Shown: piece by piece, positions 43,159-53,268 of the stretch | Position numbering within the stretch: the first letter of the stretch is position 1 | Layout of the letters: each line of letters opens with the position of its first letter | Notes under the pieces: model-generated | The model's database searches: none | What the model was told of the DNA's origin: nothing | What the model saw: the letters and a program-made list of their open reading frames with translations, nothing else | Program-made: the position numbers and the translations under genes | Assembly: GCF_032393985.1 (NCBI RefSeq) | Contig: NZ_CP135918.1 | Coordinates: forward strand, 1,302,001 to 1,366,000 | DNA length: 64,000 nt | Direction of reading: 5' to 3' | Source: Fischerella sp. JS2 | Lineage (GTDB): Bacteria > Cyanobacteriota > Cyanobacteriia > Cyanobacteriales > Nostocaceae

Positions 43159-45605
43159 AGGTGGCTGGCTAAACGATTTAGAGCAGTGTTGCAAGTACTC
43201 TCAATGTCCTTGAGATGGAAGCGTACATAGCCGTTTTCATCAATAAAAACAGCATCGTAATTTAGGCTGTGGTCATCAAAGCGATTGACTCGGAAGGCAA
43301 TTCGCAACTGTCCATGAGGCATTGATTGCCCATAACGTTTGACACTGCCAAATCGCGCGGGTAAAGCTGTAGTTCCTCGTTGTACTCGCGCCCAGATGAT
43401 CGCTAACTGAGGAGCCACATCAATCAAGCCGGGGTCAAATAACCAATTAGCTATTGGTTGAGTATTCAACCACGCCGTAGGTCGGCTAGGCATGACTTGG
43501 GCATCAATACCCGCATCATTTAATCGCTCAATGGCTGTAATTAACTGGAAACGTTGACCATGAAAGAGATACGTATCATAAGCTACAGTAGGTTCTAGCC
43601 TCTCTCCGGAAGATAATGGTAAAATTTCGCTTGTTGGTAGTTCTGACCATTGGGGACAAAGAATCACAGAAGCTCGATAAAAGGGGATATTTCGCTCTGG
43701 GTCAACTATTTCTGCTGCTACCTGTAAGGATTCAGAGTCAGCATGGCTAGAAGCACGAGCCTTAAATAAAACTTTTTTACCAGCATCTGTGTCTAGTACT
43801 AAACCTCGTAAAACTCTGAGTTGGCAAACTTCTGTGACTTGCCATTCTGGCCAAGCTGACTGGACAAATTCACCAAACCACTCTAGAGCACCAGCAGCAG
43901 GGAGAACAGGTTTACCATCTAAGCGATGATCTTCTAGATAAGGATCAGTGGACAGAGAAAAGGTGTGTTCTAGGGTAACAGTGCCGTTGGGTTGCAGTTG
44001 CGGGGGTGTGGGTAATAAAAGGTACGGAGATTTGCGATTAACTGATATGGGATTTTCAGGCGACACCTGTAAATTAGCTTCGTAGGCTTCCCAGGGGCCT
44101 TCTCCGGCAACTACTTCAGTTTCACCCTTGCGTCCGTAATGCAATTCGTCAATAAAGAACTGACGACCTGCTGATAATGGGATAGGGATTATACCACGTT
44201 GTCGGAATTGACGTTTGACTTCTTCTGAAGCCATACCAGTGGTATCCCAAGGGCCCCAGTTGATGGCTACGACCCGCGTATTTGACCAAGAGCGATCCAT
44301 TTGCCAAGCAAAGCGATTCATCACTTCATTGGCAGCAGCATAATCAGATTGACCGCGATTGCCATAGCGTCCGGCAACAGAGCTAAACAAGACGAGCAAC
44401 TTTAGGGATTCTGGTCTGAGATAACGGTACAACAAAAAGGTACTATCTGCTTTGGTGTCAAAAACACGCTCCAAAGAAGCAAAGTTTTTGTCAGCAATGA
44501 GCTTGTCTTCGATGATACCAGCACCATGAATAACCGCATCTAAGCGACCGTAACGAGTATATATACTGTTAATCGCAGAACCAAACTCTTCAGCATTTCT
44601 CACATCCACTGCTAGATACTCTACCTGAGCGCCAGCTTGGCGAAATTGCTGGAGATTTTTAGCAATGGCGCGATCGCGTAACAAGTCTTGCAGTTGTCGC
44701 TCTATCTGCATTGGGGTTGGGGTCAAGCTTTGTGTCTGGGCTCTTTGCAGTAAGACTCGTCGCAGTAAGGCAATATCTTCAATACCAGCTGTATCAGCTG
44801 TTTCTGCTGCTGGTTCTGCGGCTCGTCCTGTGATCACCAGCTTTAACCCGGATTGTGCCAAATCATTAGCAATCTCAGCAGTAATTCCCCTAGCACCACC
44901 TGTAACTAATACTACCCAATCACTAATTGGTGTTAATTGTGCAGGTTGATTTTCCCTCGCCAAAGTAGCTGTAACGGTTTGGAAAATCGTCCGTTGACCC
45001 TGGGGATAGCCAACTTCCAAACGACCACTACTTAGTAACTCATTAACAATATATTCAGCAATGCTAACAGGGGATAAGCTGTTGTCAAAATCAATAGCTT
45101 TGGCTCGAACTCCAGCCCACTCTGTTACCAAGGTTTTGAGGAAACCAGTGTTACTACCGCCACTAGGTAAACCAGAACTACCTTGACCTTGGCGACCGAA
45201 ATATCCCCCTAGTAAAGAGGCCGCTACTACGCAACCCATTTGTTTTTGCCCTGCTTGTTGCAAATCAGCAGCACACAGGTGCAGTAATTGAAATAGACTC
45301 TTGGAGTGAATCTGGGTGATTTGCCGCCATCCAGACAGTGTTTCCGGTAGATCAATGGCAGCGAGGGGAGCTAGATGTACAATTCCGGTGACAGAACCGT
45401 GAAGTTGCCTAACCAGTGCGATCGCCTGTTCTAGTTTTTCTGGTTCAGCTAAGGTAGAGGTGTTGATAATAGCCGTAGTAGCTCCTTTTTGTTGCAATGC
45501 GGCGGCAACATGGGAGGCTACGGATAGCCCATCTTCTGTAATCAAGAAAAAGCCTGTCAGCGAAGCAAGCTGCTGTGGCGGCAAAGCTTCTAGCTGTGCT
45601 TGCAT
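43155..45605 (-). CDS. Ketoreductase-dehydratase protein of the PKS operon
   Basis: 816 residues. KR at about 10-490: a degenerate Rossmann half first, then VVLVTGGARGITAEIANDL (NADPH loop) near 230, VIHGAGIIEDKLI near 355 and LFSSVAGRYGNRGQSDYAAANEVMNR near 400-425, holding the catalytic Ser, Tyr and Asn. Dehydratase from about 535: DPYLEDHRLDGKPVLPAAGALEWFGE, fitting HxxxGxxxxP. It begins with TAATG, sharing one base with the previous stop, and ends with ATGA into the next gene, so all three large proteins are translationally coupled. It would reduce and dehydrate beta-ketoacyl chains on the ACPs of the neighbouring synthase. Confidence 0.9.
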   Translation of the reverse strand: MQAQLEALPPQQLASLTGFFLITEDGLSVASHVAAALQQKGATTAIINTSTLAEPEKLEQAIALVRQLHGSVTGIVHLAPLAAIDLPETLSGWRQITQIHSKSLFQLLHLCAADLQQAGQKQMGCVVAASLLGGYFGRQGQGSSGLPSGGSNTGFLKTLVTEWAGVRAKAIDFDNSLSPVSIAEYIVNELLSSGRLEVGYPQGQRTIFQTVTATLARENQPAQLTPISDWVVLVTGGARGITAEIANDLAQSGLKLVITGRAAEPAAETADTAGIEDIALLRRVLLQRAQTQSLTPTPMQIERQLQDLLRDRAIAKNLQQFRQAGAQVEYLAVDVRNAEEFGSAINSIYTRYGRLDAVIHGAGIIEDKLIADKNFASLERVFDTKADSTFLLYRYLRPESLKLLVLFSSVAGRYGNRGQSDYAAANEVMNRFAWQMDRSWSNTRVVAINWGPWDTTGMASEEVKRQFRQRGIIPIPLSAGRQFFIDELHYGRKGETEVVAGEGPWEAYEANLQVSPENPISVNRKSPYLLLPTPPQLQPNGTVTLEHTFSLSTDPYLEDHRLDGKPVLPAAGALEWFGEFVQSAWPEWQVTEVCQLRVLRGLVLDTDAGKKVLFKARASSHADSESLQVAAEIVDPERNIPFYRASVILCPQWSELPTSEILPLSSGERLEPTVAYDTYLFHGQRFQLITAIERLNDAGIDAQVMPSRPTAWLNTQPIANWLFDPGLIDVAPQLAIIWARVQRGTTALPARFGSVKRYGQSMPHGQLRIAFRVNRFDDHSLNYDAVFIDENGYVRFHLKDIESTCNTALNRLASHL

Positions 45606-48600
45606 TACGTAGCGTGGGATACTTGCAACTGGGCTGGAGACTTTCCCAGGCCATTCTCCTGTGCTGAGATTGCCAGAACTTGCTCAACAATACTATTGAG
45701 AGTTTTCACACGGGTCAAACTTTCCATGCGTGCCTGTACACTAGTTGCTAGGGACTGAGGCAAACTTTTTTGCAGCGCGCCCAAGATTTCGACTCGCTTA
45801 ATTGAATCAATACCCAGTTCTGCTTCTAAATCTTGGTCTAATCCCAACATATCTGTAGGATAACCAGTGCGATCGCTCACTAGTTGCAACAGAGTTTGAG
45901 TGAGTTCGGTTTGATTGAGCGATTCACCGACAGATGCAGCCGAGAGATTTGCAGTTGTGACAGTATTAACCGTTGTCGCAGCCGTAGGTTGGAGATTTTC
46001 TAAGATTTTATCTACAATGCCGTTGAGAGATTTGACCCTGGTCAACTGCTCCATTTGCTGACGCACACTATCTGCAAAGCTGGCTGGTAAAGCTTGGTTA
46101 AGTGCGCCCAAAATTTCGACTCGCTTAATTGAATCAATACCTAGTTCTGCTTCCATATCTTGGTCAAGTCCCAACATATCTGCTGGATAACCCGTACGTT
46201 CACTCACCAGTCCTAATAAAGTCTGAGTTAAACTGCCACGATCTGGTAAGGACAGAGCAGTAGCTGGGGGTGCTGGTACTTGTTTAACTACTATCTCCTG
46301 TACAGGTGGCGCTGACACTGGTTGAGGAATTATAGGCTGGGGTGCAACTGGTAGCTGCTCTTGTTTATTGTTGGGTGTTAAGGTTGGTGCAGAACCGTTT
46401 TTTGGCTGAACAGTGACAGGTTGCAGAGGAACTGGCAGATGATTTTGTGGTTGATCAGTGACAGGTTGTGGAGCAGCTGGCAAATGATTTTCTGGTTGTC
46501 TATGGGACGGTAAGGGAGTAGTAGCAGGCGTAGGTGTAGGTACAGATACGTTTGTTAATGGTGTAGCTAGTAATTGGCTCATCACCTGTTCTTGGACTGC
46601 TAAGAATTTACGCATAGTCTCTTGGTAGGCCTGATAGGCTTGTAAGATACCTGCTCCTATTGTTTGCTGAGGTGGGTTCGCAGGTGCAGGCAAAGGCGAG
46701 GAATTGCCATTTAAGCTCTTGCCATTAGCTGGGGTGGATGGTATAGCTGGTTGATTCATGAGGATTTCTGACTTTTTTGATCCAAGGTGAGTGTTAGGCT
46801 GTGGTTTTTGTGCTGTGCTGACTGGTTTAGGGACAGCTGGTTTTGGTATTGATTGTTCTTGTACAGGTGCTGACTGGGTTGGGGTTGTCTGGGGCTTAAG
46901 CCTGGGGCTTAATTCCGGTAATGGTGCGATCGCAGCAGCAGTTTCTTGATTTAAGGGTGGTAGTTTACCTGTGTGACCAACTCGTTGGTTTTGTGGTCTG
47001 GCACTACCGCCGTTAATTAACCAAGCTGTTGGAGGTAAAGCAGGTTTACGTGTTAACTCGACCAATTTAGATAGGTTGAGGTTTTGTACATCACGACCAT
47101 CAAATAATGCTGTTAACTTGATGTGGACACCACGAACGAACAATGTACCCAAAGCCATCAATAAACCACGCAATCCCCCACCTTGCCCATCTAAAGACAC
47201 AGCAGTGTGTTCTTTTTGGGCGAGGATTTGACCAACCAGATTAGTTAGGACATGCTTTGGTCCGAGTTCTACGAAAATCCGCGCTCCATCGGCATACATC
47301 GCATTAATTTGCCCCAAAAACTCTACTGGGTTGAGTAATTGCTTGGATAACTGGCTACGGATGTCATTAATATTCGAGCCGTAGGGGCGAGCTGTGGAGT
47401 TAGCATAAACAGGGATGCGGGGAGAATGCATGGTGACGGTGGAAATTGGCGCTGCGAGAGCGGCCTGAGCGGATGCTACCAAAGCGGAGTGAAAAGCACC
47501 AGAAACTGGCAACATCCGGGCTGTAATTCCAGCAGCGTTTAAACTATCTACCACCTGTTGCACAACCTGCTTATCTCCAGAAATCACCGATTGACGGGGA
47601 GCATTTTGGTTAGCAATCACTACTCCCTCAAAATTCTGGAGGCGTAAGAGCAAATCTTCGCGGCTAGTCTGGACTGCGGCCATGGCTCCTACGGAAGTCG
47701 CACAGGCTTCTGCCATCACCCGTCCTCTAGTTGCAGCCAAGTTAAAAAAGTCTTCTCTGGATAAAACTCCCGCAGCGTGCAGGGCTGTGTACTCGCCAAA
47801 GCTGTGTCCACCAACCATGACGGGCTTCAATTCTAGCCTGGCTGCCAAATCTATCAAACCTGTTTCCACTGCCCCAATTGCTGGCTGGGCAATCCGGGTA
47901 TCCATCAGCTGTTTGTAGTTTTGCTTCTCTTCGTCTTCGTTGTAAGAACTGGGTGGATAGACATATTGGCTAAGCAACTTGGGAAAACACTGGCGTAACT
48001 GACGATCTACAAACTCGAAAGTCCCACGTATTTCGTTAAAATATAGCCCTGTTTCCCGAGCCATACCAGAATATTGCGACCCTTGTCCTGGAAACAAAAA
48101 GGCGACCTGTTGATTGGCTTGAGGATCTGCCATACCAAACTGGATATGAGGTGGTAAGGTTTGGGACCGACAATTCTCTAGGTGGGCGATCGCAATTTCC
48201 AGATCTGCTCGTAACTGTGACAAACTCTCAGCCACAATCGCCAAACAAGCACTCTGATGCTGACGTGCTTGGGCGCGTTGAGCAAAACTGTGGGCAATAT
48301 CCTGCAAACGTGGCTCTGCATCGTTACTTAGGGCTGTCAGCAATGATTTGGCTTCTTGAGCTAAAGCCGCACGGTTTTCAGCACGGAATACAAATAACTC
48401 GTAGGGCCAAGCATCAGCACCTGGGGCGACAGCTTGCCAGTTACCTCGATATTCTTCTAGAACAGCGTGGAAATTTGTGCCACCAAAACCAAAGGCACTT
48501 ACACCAGCACGACGAGGATAATCGGGATGGGTTAACCAGGGTTGGGCTTCTTTAGGTAAATACACCGGGCTTTCACCTTCTATGATGGGGTCGAGGGGTG

Positions 48601-51600
48601 TATCAACATTCATGTGGGGGGGTTTGACTTTGTGATGCAGTGCCAAGACGGCTTTAATGACACCAGCAATTCCCGCCGTACTCTTGGTGTGACCGATGGA
48701 AGTTTTTACCGAGCCGATTGCACAGGATTTGGGATTAGCTTGATATTCTTTCAGGACACTAATTACAGTTTCTAACTCTGCTTTATCACCGGCTGGTGTA
48801 CCTGTACCGTGAGCCTCGTATAGTCCCAAGGTATTGGGTGAAAAGCCAGCTTTATTGTAGGCACGTCTCAAAGCCCGCATTTGCCCAGCAGGTAAGGGAG
48901 CTGTCATCCCCAAAGCTTTACCATCACTGGAACTGGCGACGGCTTTGATGACTCCGTAAATGCGATCGCCATCTCGTTCGGCATCAGCTAGGCGTTTGAG
49001 TACAACGACGGCAATACCTTCACTAATAGCAATGCCATCTGCTGTTTTGTCGAAGGTGCGCGATCTACCGCGTGGTGAAAGAGCTTGAGTTTTACTAAAG
49101 CAGAAATAGGCAAAGGGACTTTGAACGGTGTCAACTCCACCAGCGATCGCCACATTACTACGTCCACTTTCGAGTTCTTTAACTGCTAAATCCAATGCTG
49201 CTAAAGAAGAAGCACAGGCAGCATCGACTGTGAAGTTGTGACCACCGAAGTCAAAACGATTGGCGACTCGACCTGCAATCACATTCAACAACAAACCAGG
49301 GAATGATTCTTCTGTCCATTCTGGTAAACGCTCCCAAACTTCTGGTGCAGTTTTACCAACCATCCGGGGAATTTCACAACGGGTAGCATATTGCTGACCT
49401 AAATCTGCAATGCCGCCACCTGCCCCGAAAATTACGGAGGTATGCTCGCGATCAAAGTTACCAGACTCATAGCCAGCATCTTCTAAGGCTCGTCGCACTG
49501 TCTCTAATGCCAGCAGCTGCACTGGTTCAATGGATTTTAATGATTTGGGTGGAATACCAAAACGCAGTGGGTCAAAGGGTACATCTTCTAAGAATCCACC
49601 CCACTTAGAATAAACTTTATCTCTGGCGTTACGATCAGGATCGTAGTAGAGCCGCCAATCCCAACGCTGAGCAGGAATCTCTGTAATCGCATCGACTTTG
49701 CGGAGAATGTTGTTCCAGAAGGTTTCAGGATACTGAGCTTGAGGTAATAATGTTCCTATACCAATAATGGCGATATCTGAGGGACGAGTTGTGACTTCTT
49801 GTTCTCTATCTTGTTCAATGAACGCAGATATTAACAGCTTAGTACCATTTTCCGATACATTTTGGTGTAATTCTCGTACAGTACAAACTTGATCGCGGAG
49901 AGTGGCGACTTGCCCGATCATGTACATGCCATCAGTCAGTTGTTGTGCTTCATCTACTGTTTGCACCTGACCATCTGGTGTACGTTGCAATCCTTTGGAA
50001 GCGATGCGTAAGCGTCCTAAAGTTAAATCCTCTAAGGTGTCTTTGATTTCCTCAGGAGGACTGCCTGCTGCCATCATTTGTCGTCGTGTAGCGTAGAATT
50101 CTTGGGCAAAGGGAGTGACAACGCAACGACTAGCATGTCCCGGTCCGGTTTCTAAGTTAATGGTGCGGCTACATGCTAGGGCTTGTTCTTGAAATTTCTG
50201 GACGATCGCACCACAGGCAACAGCTTCTTGGGTAAATAAATATGCTGTACCCATGAGGACACCTATCCGCATGCCTCGCTCGACAAGAGGTGCAGCCATT
50301 GCAGCGATCATTGCTGCGGAACGGGCATCGTGAATACCGCCAGCAAATAGCACATGTATATCAGATTCTTTACCTGCTGGCACATCTGCTAATAAGGTGG
50401 CGATCATGCTTTCCCAGAGAACAAAACTACTCAAGGGGCCAACATGACCACCACACTCGCGACCTTCAAATACAAACCGTCTTGCCCCTTGTTCCAGAAA
50501 CATTTTTAGTAGGCGTGGGGCTGGAACATGGATGTATGTAGCAATTCCTTCGGCTTCAAAATGGGCTGCTTGATCGGGACGTCCACCTGCAATTAAGGCA
50601 AAGGCAGGTTTGAATTCTTTCACGGCTTGGATTTGTTCTTCACGCAACGCATGAGACACAAAACCCAGCATCCCGATACCCCAAGCTCGATTGCCCAATA
50701 GTTGTTGGGTTTTTTGCAGTAAGCTGCGTACTTGCGAACCGCGCATTAATGCTAAAGCTAACAATGGCAGTCCTCCGGCTTGGGAAACTGCATTAGCAAA
50801 CTCTGCGGTATCGCTCACCCGTGTCATTGGCCCTTGCACAATCGGATATTGAGTGCCGTGGGAAGCTGCTAAAGGTGCATTGGCATCTAAAGGACGTAGT
50901 TGTTGAGCTATTTTGAGTTGTTCTTGACTTTGTTTGAGTAATGCTTGAATCAGTTTGCCAATTGTGGGGTAGTGATCGCGAAATGTTGCTGCTAATCCTA
51001 CAGCTTGCCCCATTGGCCAAGCTAGTTTTCCTGGTTCACCCCAACCTATGAATGGTTGTGCTTGTTGTTGCCATTTTTGAACACTATCTGCTGAACCGTT
51101 GTTTTCAACTTCTATTTGGTCGGCAAGTTGTTGCAAGTTAGTAATTACTTGAAATCCTGGACGGGACAGGACACGACAACCAGCATTCAGCCTTTCGCCC
51201 AGTACCATTGCTTCTTGACCGTTGAGGTTGCTGAGATGGCGCTGCCATTCCTGTGGCAGGGGTGATTCTGGCATTAGCCATAATTGGTCATCCAATACGA
51301 CACCAGCTGCTCCGGCTGCACGACAGGCTGCTGCTGTGTGAATTCCAATTCCACCTTGGACATAGACTGGACGTGACTGAACGCTCAAGAGTTTCTGCAA
51401 TAAAATAAAAGCGGAGTCTTCGCCTACCCAACCTCCGCTTTCATTTCCACGAGCAATTAAGCCATCAATATTGAGATTCTCTAGTTGAGTATTTAGAGTT
51501 TGAGCTTGTTCAACCTCTGTAATTTCTAGTAGGAGTTTACGCGATCGCCCCATTGGCAGTGATGCTAAAACCTCTACTAGCGTCTTAGGATTCCACCCAC

Positions 51601-51865
51601 ACAGGATTAACCAATGAGGTTGATTACTCAAACGTTTCAAGAGTCCATGACTAGAAGCAACCTGAGCAGATGATAAACGTAGTCCTACAGGTTGACTAGG
51701 ATTAATTAGAGCCAATAATTGGTCTAAATTTTGATTTGCTTGTCTTAGGTCATGACAAAATTCTCTATCTAGAATACCAATACCACCTGCACGGGTAGTA
51801 GCAACAGCTATACCAGGATGAGCAAGGTTAATAGGACTTACAGAGAAACAGATAAATTGACTCAT
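45605..51865 (-). CDS. Polyketide/PUFA-type synthase with tandem nitronate-monooxygenase-like (ER) domains: NMO-NMO-KS-AT-ACP-ACP
   Basis: 2086 residues. Residues 1-200 are a degenerate NMO-like barrel (GIAVATTRAGGIGILDREF; VQGGIGIHTAAACRAAGAAG). Residues 335-670 are a complete PfaD-like one (VQGPMTRVSDTAEFANAVSQ, ECGGHVGPLSSFVLWE), the usual enoyl reductase of PUFA synthases. KS at 695-1140: DAACASS with Cys 884, EAHGTGT, SVKTSIGH. AT: FLFPGQGSQYSGM and GGHSFGEYTALHAAG. A long Pro/Gln-rich linker follows, then two ACPs with GIDSIKRVEILGAL, active serines near 1912 and 2021. First gene of the operon, after an 800-bp AT-rich divergent region; no strong ribosome site seen. Acyl length and product are unknown. 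The architecture is close to heterocyst-glycolipid/PUFA synthases but not the canonical hglE order. Confidence 0.9.
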   Translation of the reverse strand: MSQFICFSVSPINLAHPGIAVATTRAGGIGILDREFCHDLRQANQNLDQLLALINPSQPVGLRLSSAQVASSHGLLKRLSNQPHWLILCGWNPKTLVEVLASLPMGRSRKLLLEITEVEQAQTLNTQLENLNIDGLIARGNESGGWVGEDSAFILLQKLLSVQSRPVYVQGGIGIHTAAACRAAGAAGVVLDDQLWLMPESPLPQEWQRHLSNLNGQEAMVLGERLNAGCRVLSRPGFQVITNLQQLADQIEVENNGSADSVQKWQQQAQPFIGWGEPGKLAWPMGQAVGLAATFRDHYPTIGKLIQALLKQSQEQLKIAQQLRPLDANAPLAASHGTQYPIVQGPMTRVSDTAEFANAVSQAGGLPLLALALMRGSQVRSLLQKTQQLLGNRAWGIGMLGFVSHALREEQIQAVKEFKPAFALIAGGRPDQAAHFEAEGIATYIHVPAPRLLKMFLEQGARRFVFEGRECGGHVGPLSSFVLWESMIATLLADVPAGKESDIHVLFAGGIHDARSAAMIAAMAAPLVERGMRIGVLMGTAYLFTQEAVACGAIVQKFQEQALACSRTINLETGPGHASRCVVTPFAQEFYATRRQMMAAGSPPEEIKDTLEDLTLGRLRIASKGLQRTPDGQVQTVDEAQQLTDGMYMIGQVATLRDQVCTVRELHQNVSENGTKLLISAFIEQDREQEVTTRPSDIAIIGIGTLLPQAQYPETFWNNILRKVDAITEIPAQRWDWRLYYDPDRNARDKVYSKWGGFLEDVPFDPLRFGIPPKSLKSIEPVQLLALETVRRALEDAGYESGNFDREHTSVIFGAGGGIADLGQQYATRCEIPRMVGKTAPEVWERLPEWTEESFPGLLLNVIAGRVANRFDFGGHNFTVDAACASSLAALDLAVKELESGRSNVAIAGGVDTVQSPFAYFCFSKTQALSPRGRSRTFDKTADGIAISEGIAVVVLKRLADAERDGDRIYGVIKAVASSSDGKALGMTAPLPAGQMRALRRAYNKAGFSPNTLGLYEAHGTGTPAGDKAELETVISVLKEYQANPKSCAIGSVKTSIGHTKSTAGIAGVIKAVLALHHKVKPPHMNVDTPLDPIIEGESPVYLPKEAQPWLTHPDYPRRAGVSAFGFGGTNFHAVLEEYRGNWQAVAPGADAWPYELFVFRAENRAALAQEAKSLLTALSNDAEPRLQDIAHSFAQRAQARQHQSACLAIVAESLSQLRADLEIAIAHLENCRSQTLPPHIQFGMADPQANQQVAFLFPGQGSQYSGMARETGLYFNEIRGTFEFVDRQLRQCFPKLLSQYVYPPSSYNEDEEKQNYKQLMDTRIAQPAIGAVETGLIDLAARLELKPVMVGGHSFGEYTALHAAGVLSREDFFNLAATRGRVMAEACATSVGAMAAVQTSREDLLLRLQNFEGVVIANQNAPRQSVISGDKQVVQQVVDSLNAAGITARMLPVSGAFHSALVASAQAALAAPISTVTMHSPRIPVYANSTARPYGSNINDIRSQLSKQLLNPVEFLGQINAMYADGARIFVELGPKHVLTNLVGQILAQKEHTAVSLDGQGGGLRGLLMALGTLFVRGVHIKLTALFDGRDVQNLNLSKLVELTRKPALPPTAWLINGGSARPQNQRVGHTGKLPPLNQETAAAIAPLPELSPRLKPQTTPTQSAPVQEQSIPKPAVPKPVSTAQKPQPNTHLGSKKSEILMNQPAIPSTPANGKSLNGNSSPLPAPANPPQQTIGAGILQAYQAYQETMRKFLAVQEQVMSQLLATPLTNVSVPTPTPATTPLPSHRQPENHLPAAPQPVTDQPQNHLPVPLQPVTVQPKNGSAPTLTPNNKQEQLPVAPQPIIPQPVSAPPVQEIVVKQVPAPPATALSLPDRGSLTQTLLGLVSERTGYPADMLGLDQDMEAELGIDSIKRVEILGALNQALPASFADSVRQQMEQLTRVKSLNGIVDKILENLQPTAATTVNTVTTANLSAASVGESLNQTELTQTLLQLVSDRTGYPTDMLGLDQDLEAELGIDSIKRVEILGALQKSLPQSLATSVQARMESLTRVKTLNSIVEQVLAISAQENGLGKSPAQLQVSHAT

Positions 51866-52662
51866 AATATATATTTCAGGATGAGCAAGTACCGGTAGAA
51901 ATTACAGGGAATATAGATAAGTTGCTTCATAGGTATTACATACTTACACCGTTGAGTAAAATGTGAATTTCGTAGCATTACTATCAACAGTTACTCAACC
52001 ATGTGTCTTAATTCAAAGTGAAGTAGCTATTTCAGCCTAAAATTTTTGGTTGCAACCTGATTAATGCTACTAAAGCATGATCTTGAATACATACAACAGA
52101 CTGAGGCAGAAGCACTTATCCTGTATATCAAAATATTAAAATAAATACGGTTTTTACTTAAAAATACATAAATTAAGTCTTTTTTATTACTTCGGCAATA
52201 GTCTAATTTATAGGATTTTTTTATTACATTGTCAATAAATTTTATAAAAGCTTTATACAAAATTAGTCTATATAAATTTTTACTTTAACTCAAATATTTA
52301 ATTATAAATATTTGTAAAAATACATACCAAGTAATTACTGTTTTTTAGGAAGTAAAATCACACTAATTTAAGAATTTAGGTAAATAATACCGTATAAATA
52401 CTTTTATATATAAAAAACTCTCCTTTTAAAAGTAATTTTTTTATTTCGTGTAAATACTTAAAGAAAACTTTACTAAAACTAAAAAAATTAAACAACGGTT
52501 TAAGGGTATAGTATATGCTATTACTGAAATCTAGTTTTTAAAGTATGTGTGATCTTTTTGTCAAAATATCTTTAAAAGCTTAGGTAGTTAGTAAATCTAC
52601 AGCAAAAGTATTGCAAGCTACAGAAATATTAAACCTGCTGAAATAACTCCAAGGATTAGGCA
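51866..52662. other. AT-rich divergent control region between PKS operon and cysC
   Basis: Nearly 800 bp with very high A+T and no credible gene (a 77-codon minus-strand frame inside is rich in Lys, Ile, Asn and looks like noise). It should carry the promoters for the PKS operon on one side and cysC on the other. I see no palindromic operator. Long AT-rich leaders like this often mark regulated genes. Confidence 0.5.
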
Positions 52663-53268
52663 ATGAATCAGGCAGTTACCAACAATGGTATGGAAAGAAG
52701 TAAGCGTCAGCACCTCGGCGTAACTTTATGGTTTACCGGTTTGAGTGGTGCAGGTAAGACCACAATTAGCAGTGCTTTGGAGAAAGTGTTGCGTTCCCAA
52801 GGCTATAAGGTGGAAGTTTTAGATGGAGACGTTGTGCGCCAAAACTTAACTAAGGGTTTGGGTTTCAGTAAGGAAGATCGGGATGAAAATGTTCGCCGCG
52901 TGGGTTTTGTTGCTAGTCTACTGGCTCGTAATGGTGTAATTGTTCTGGTTTCAGCTATTTCGCCCTATCGAAATATTCGGGAAGAAATGCGGCAGCGTAT
53001 TGACAACTTCATTGAAGTTTATGTAAATGCGCCACTAGATGTATGTGAGCGTAGAGATGTCAAAGGGCTTTACCAAAAAGCTCGTTCTGGGCAAATTAAA
53101 AACTTTACCGGGATTGATGATCCCTATGAACCACCATTAAATGCAGATATAGAGTGTAGAACTGACTTGGAAAGCTTAGAAGAAAGTGTATCTAAAGTTT
53201 TGACGAAGCTAGAACAGAGTGGTTATGTACAAGTTTACTCCCAGCTTCAAACGGTTGAAGCAAGATGA
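52663..53268 (+). CDS. cysC: Adenylylsulfate (APS) kinase
   Basis: Phosphorylates APS to PAPS, the sulfuryl donor for sulfotransferases and one route of sulfate assimilation. P-loop GLSGAGKTT at 26-34, LDGDVVRQNLTKGLGFSKEDRDENVRRVGFVA near 54-85 (APS-binding DGD and RxxN region), VSAISPYRNIREEMR near 96-110, and CERRDVKGLYQKARSGQIKNFTGIDDPYEPP near 128-158. All family landmarks are present; length 201 is usual. It is divergent from the PKS operon. With the sulfotransferase at 29 kb it could supply PAPS for a sulfated metabolite, though a general sulfur role is equally possible. Confidence 0.95.
   Translation: MNQAVTNNGMERSKRQHLGVTLWFTGLSGAGKTTISSALEKVLRSQGYKVEVLDGDVVRQNLTKGLGFSKEDRDENVRRVGFVASLLARNGVIVLVSAISPYRNIREEMRQRIDNFIEVYVNAPLDVCERRDVKGLYQKARSGQIKNFTGIDDPYEPPLNADIECRTDLESLEESVSKVLTKLEQSGYVQVYSQLQTVEAR

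Noticed and set aside
38108-51865. Calling the operon the canonical heterocyst glycolipid locus (hglE-A, hetN, hetI)
   Set aside because: Gene order and domain fusions differ; no hetN or hglB-type neighbours were seen, and the PPTase is fused. Only family-level similarity is claimed.
52027-52260. 77-codon minus-strand frame in the AT-rich divergent region
   Set aside because: Composition simply reflects AT-rich DNA (Lys, Ile, Asn, Ser), no ribosome site, no recognisable motif.
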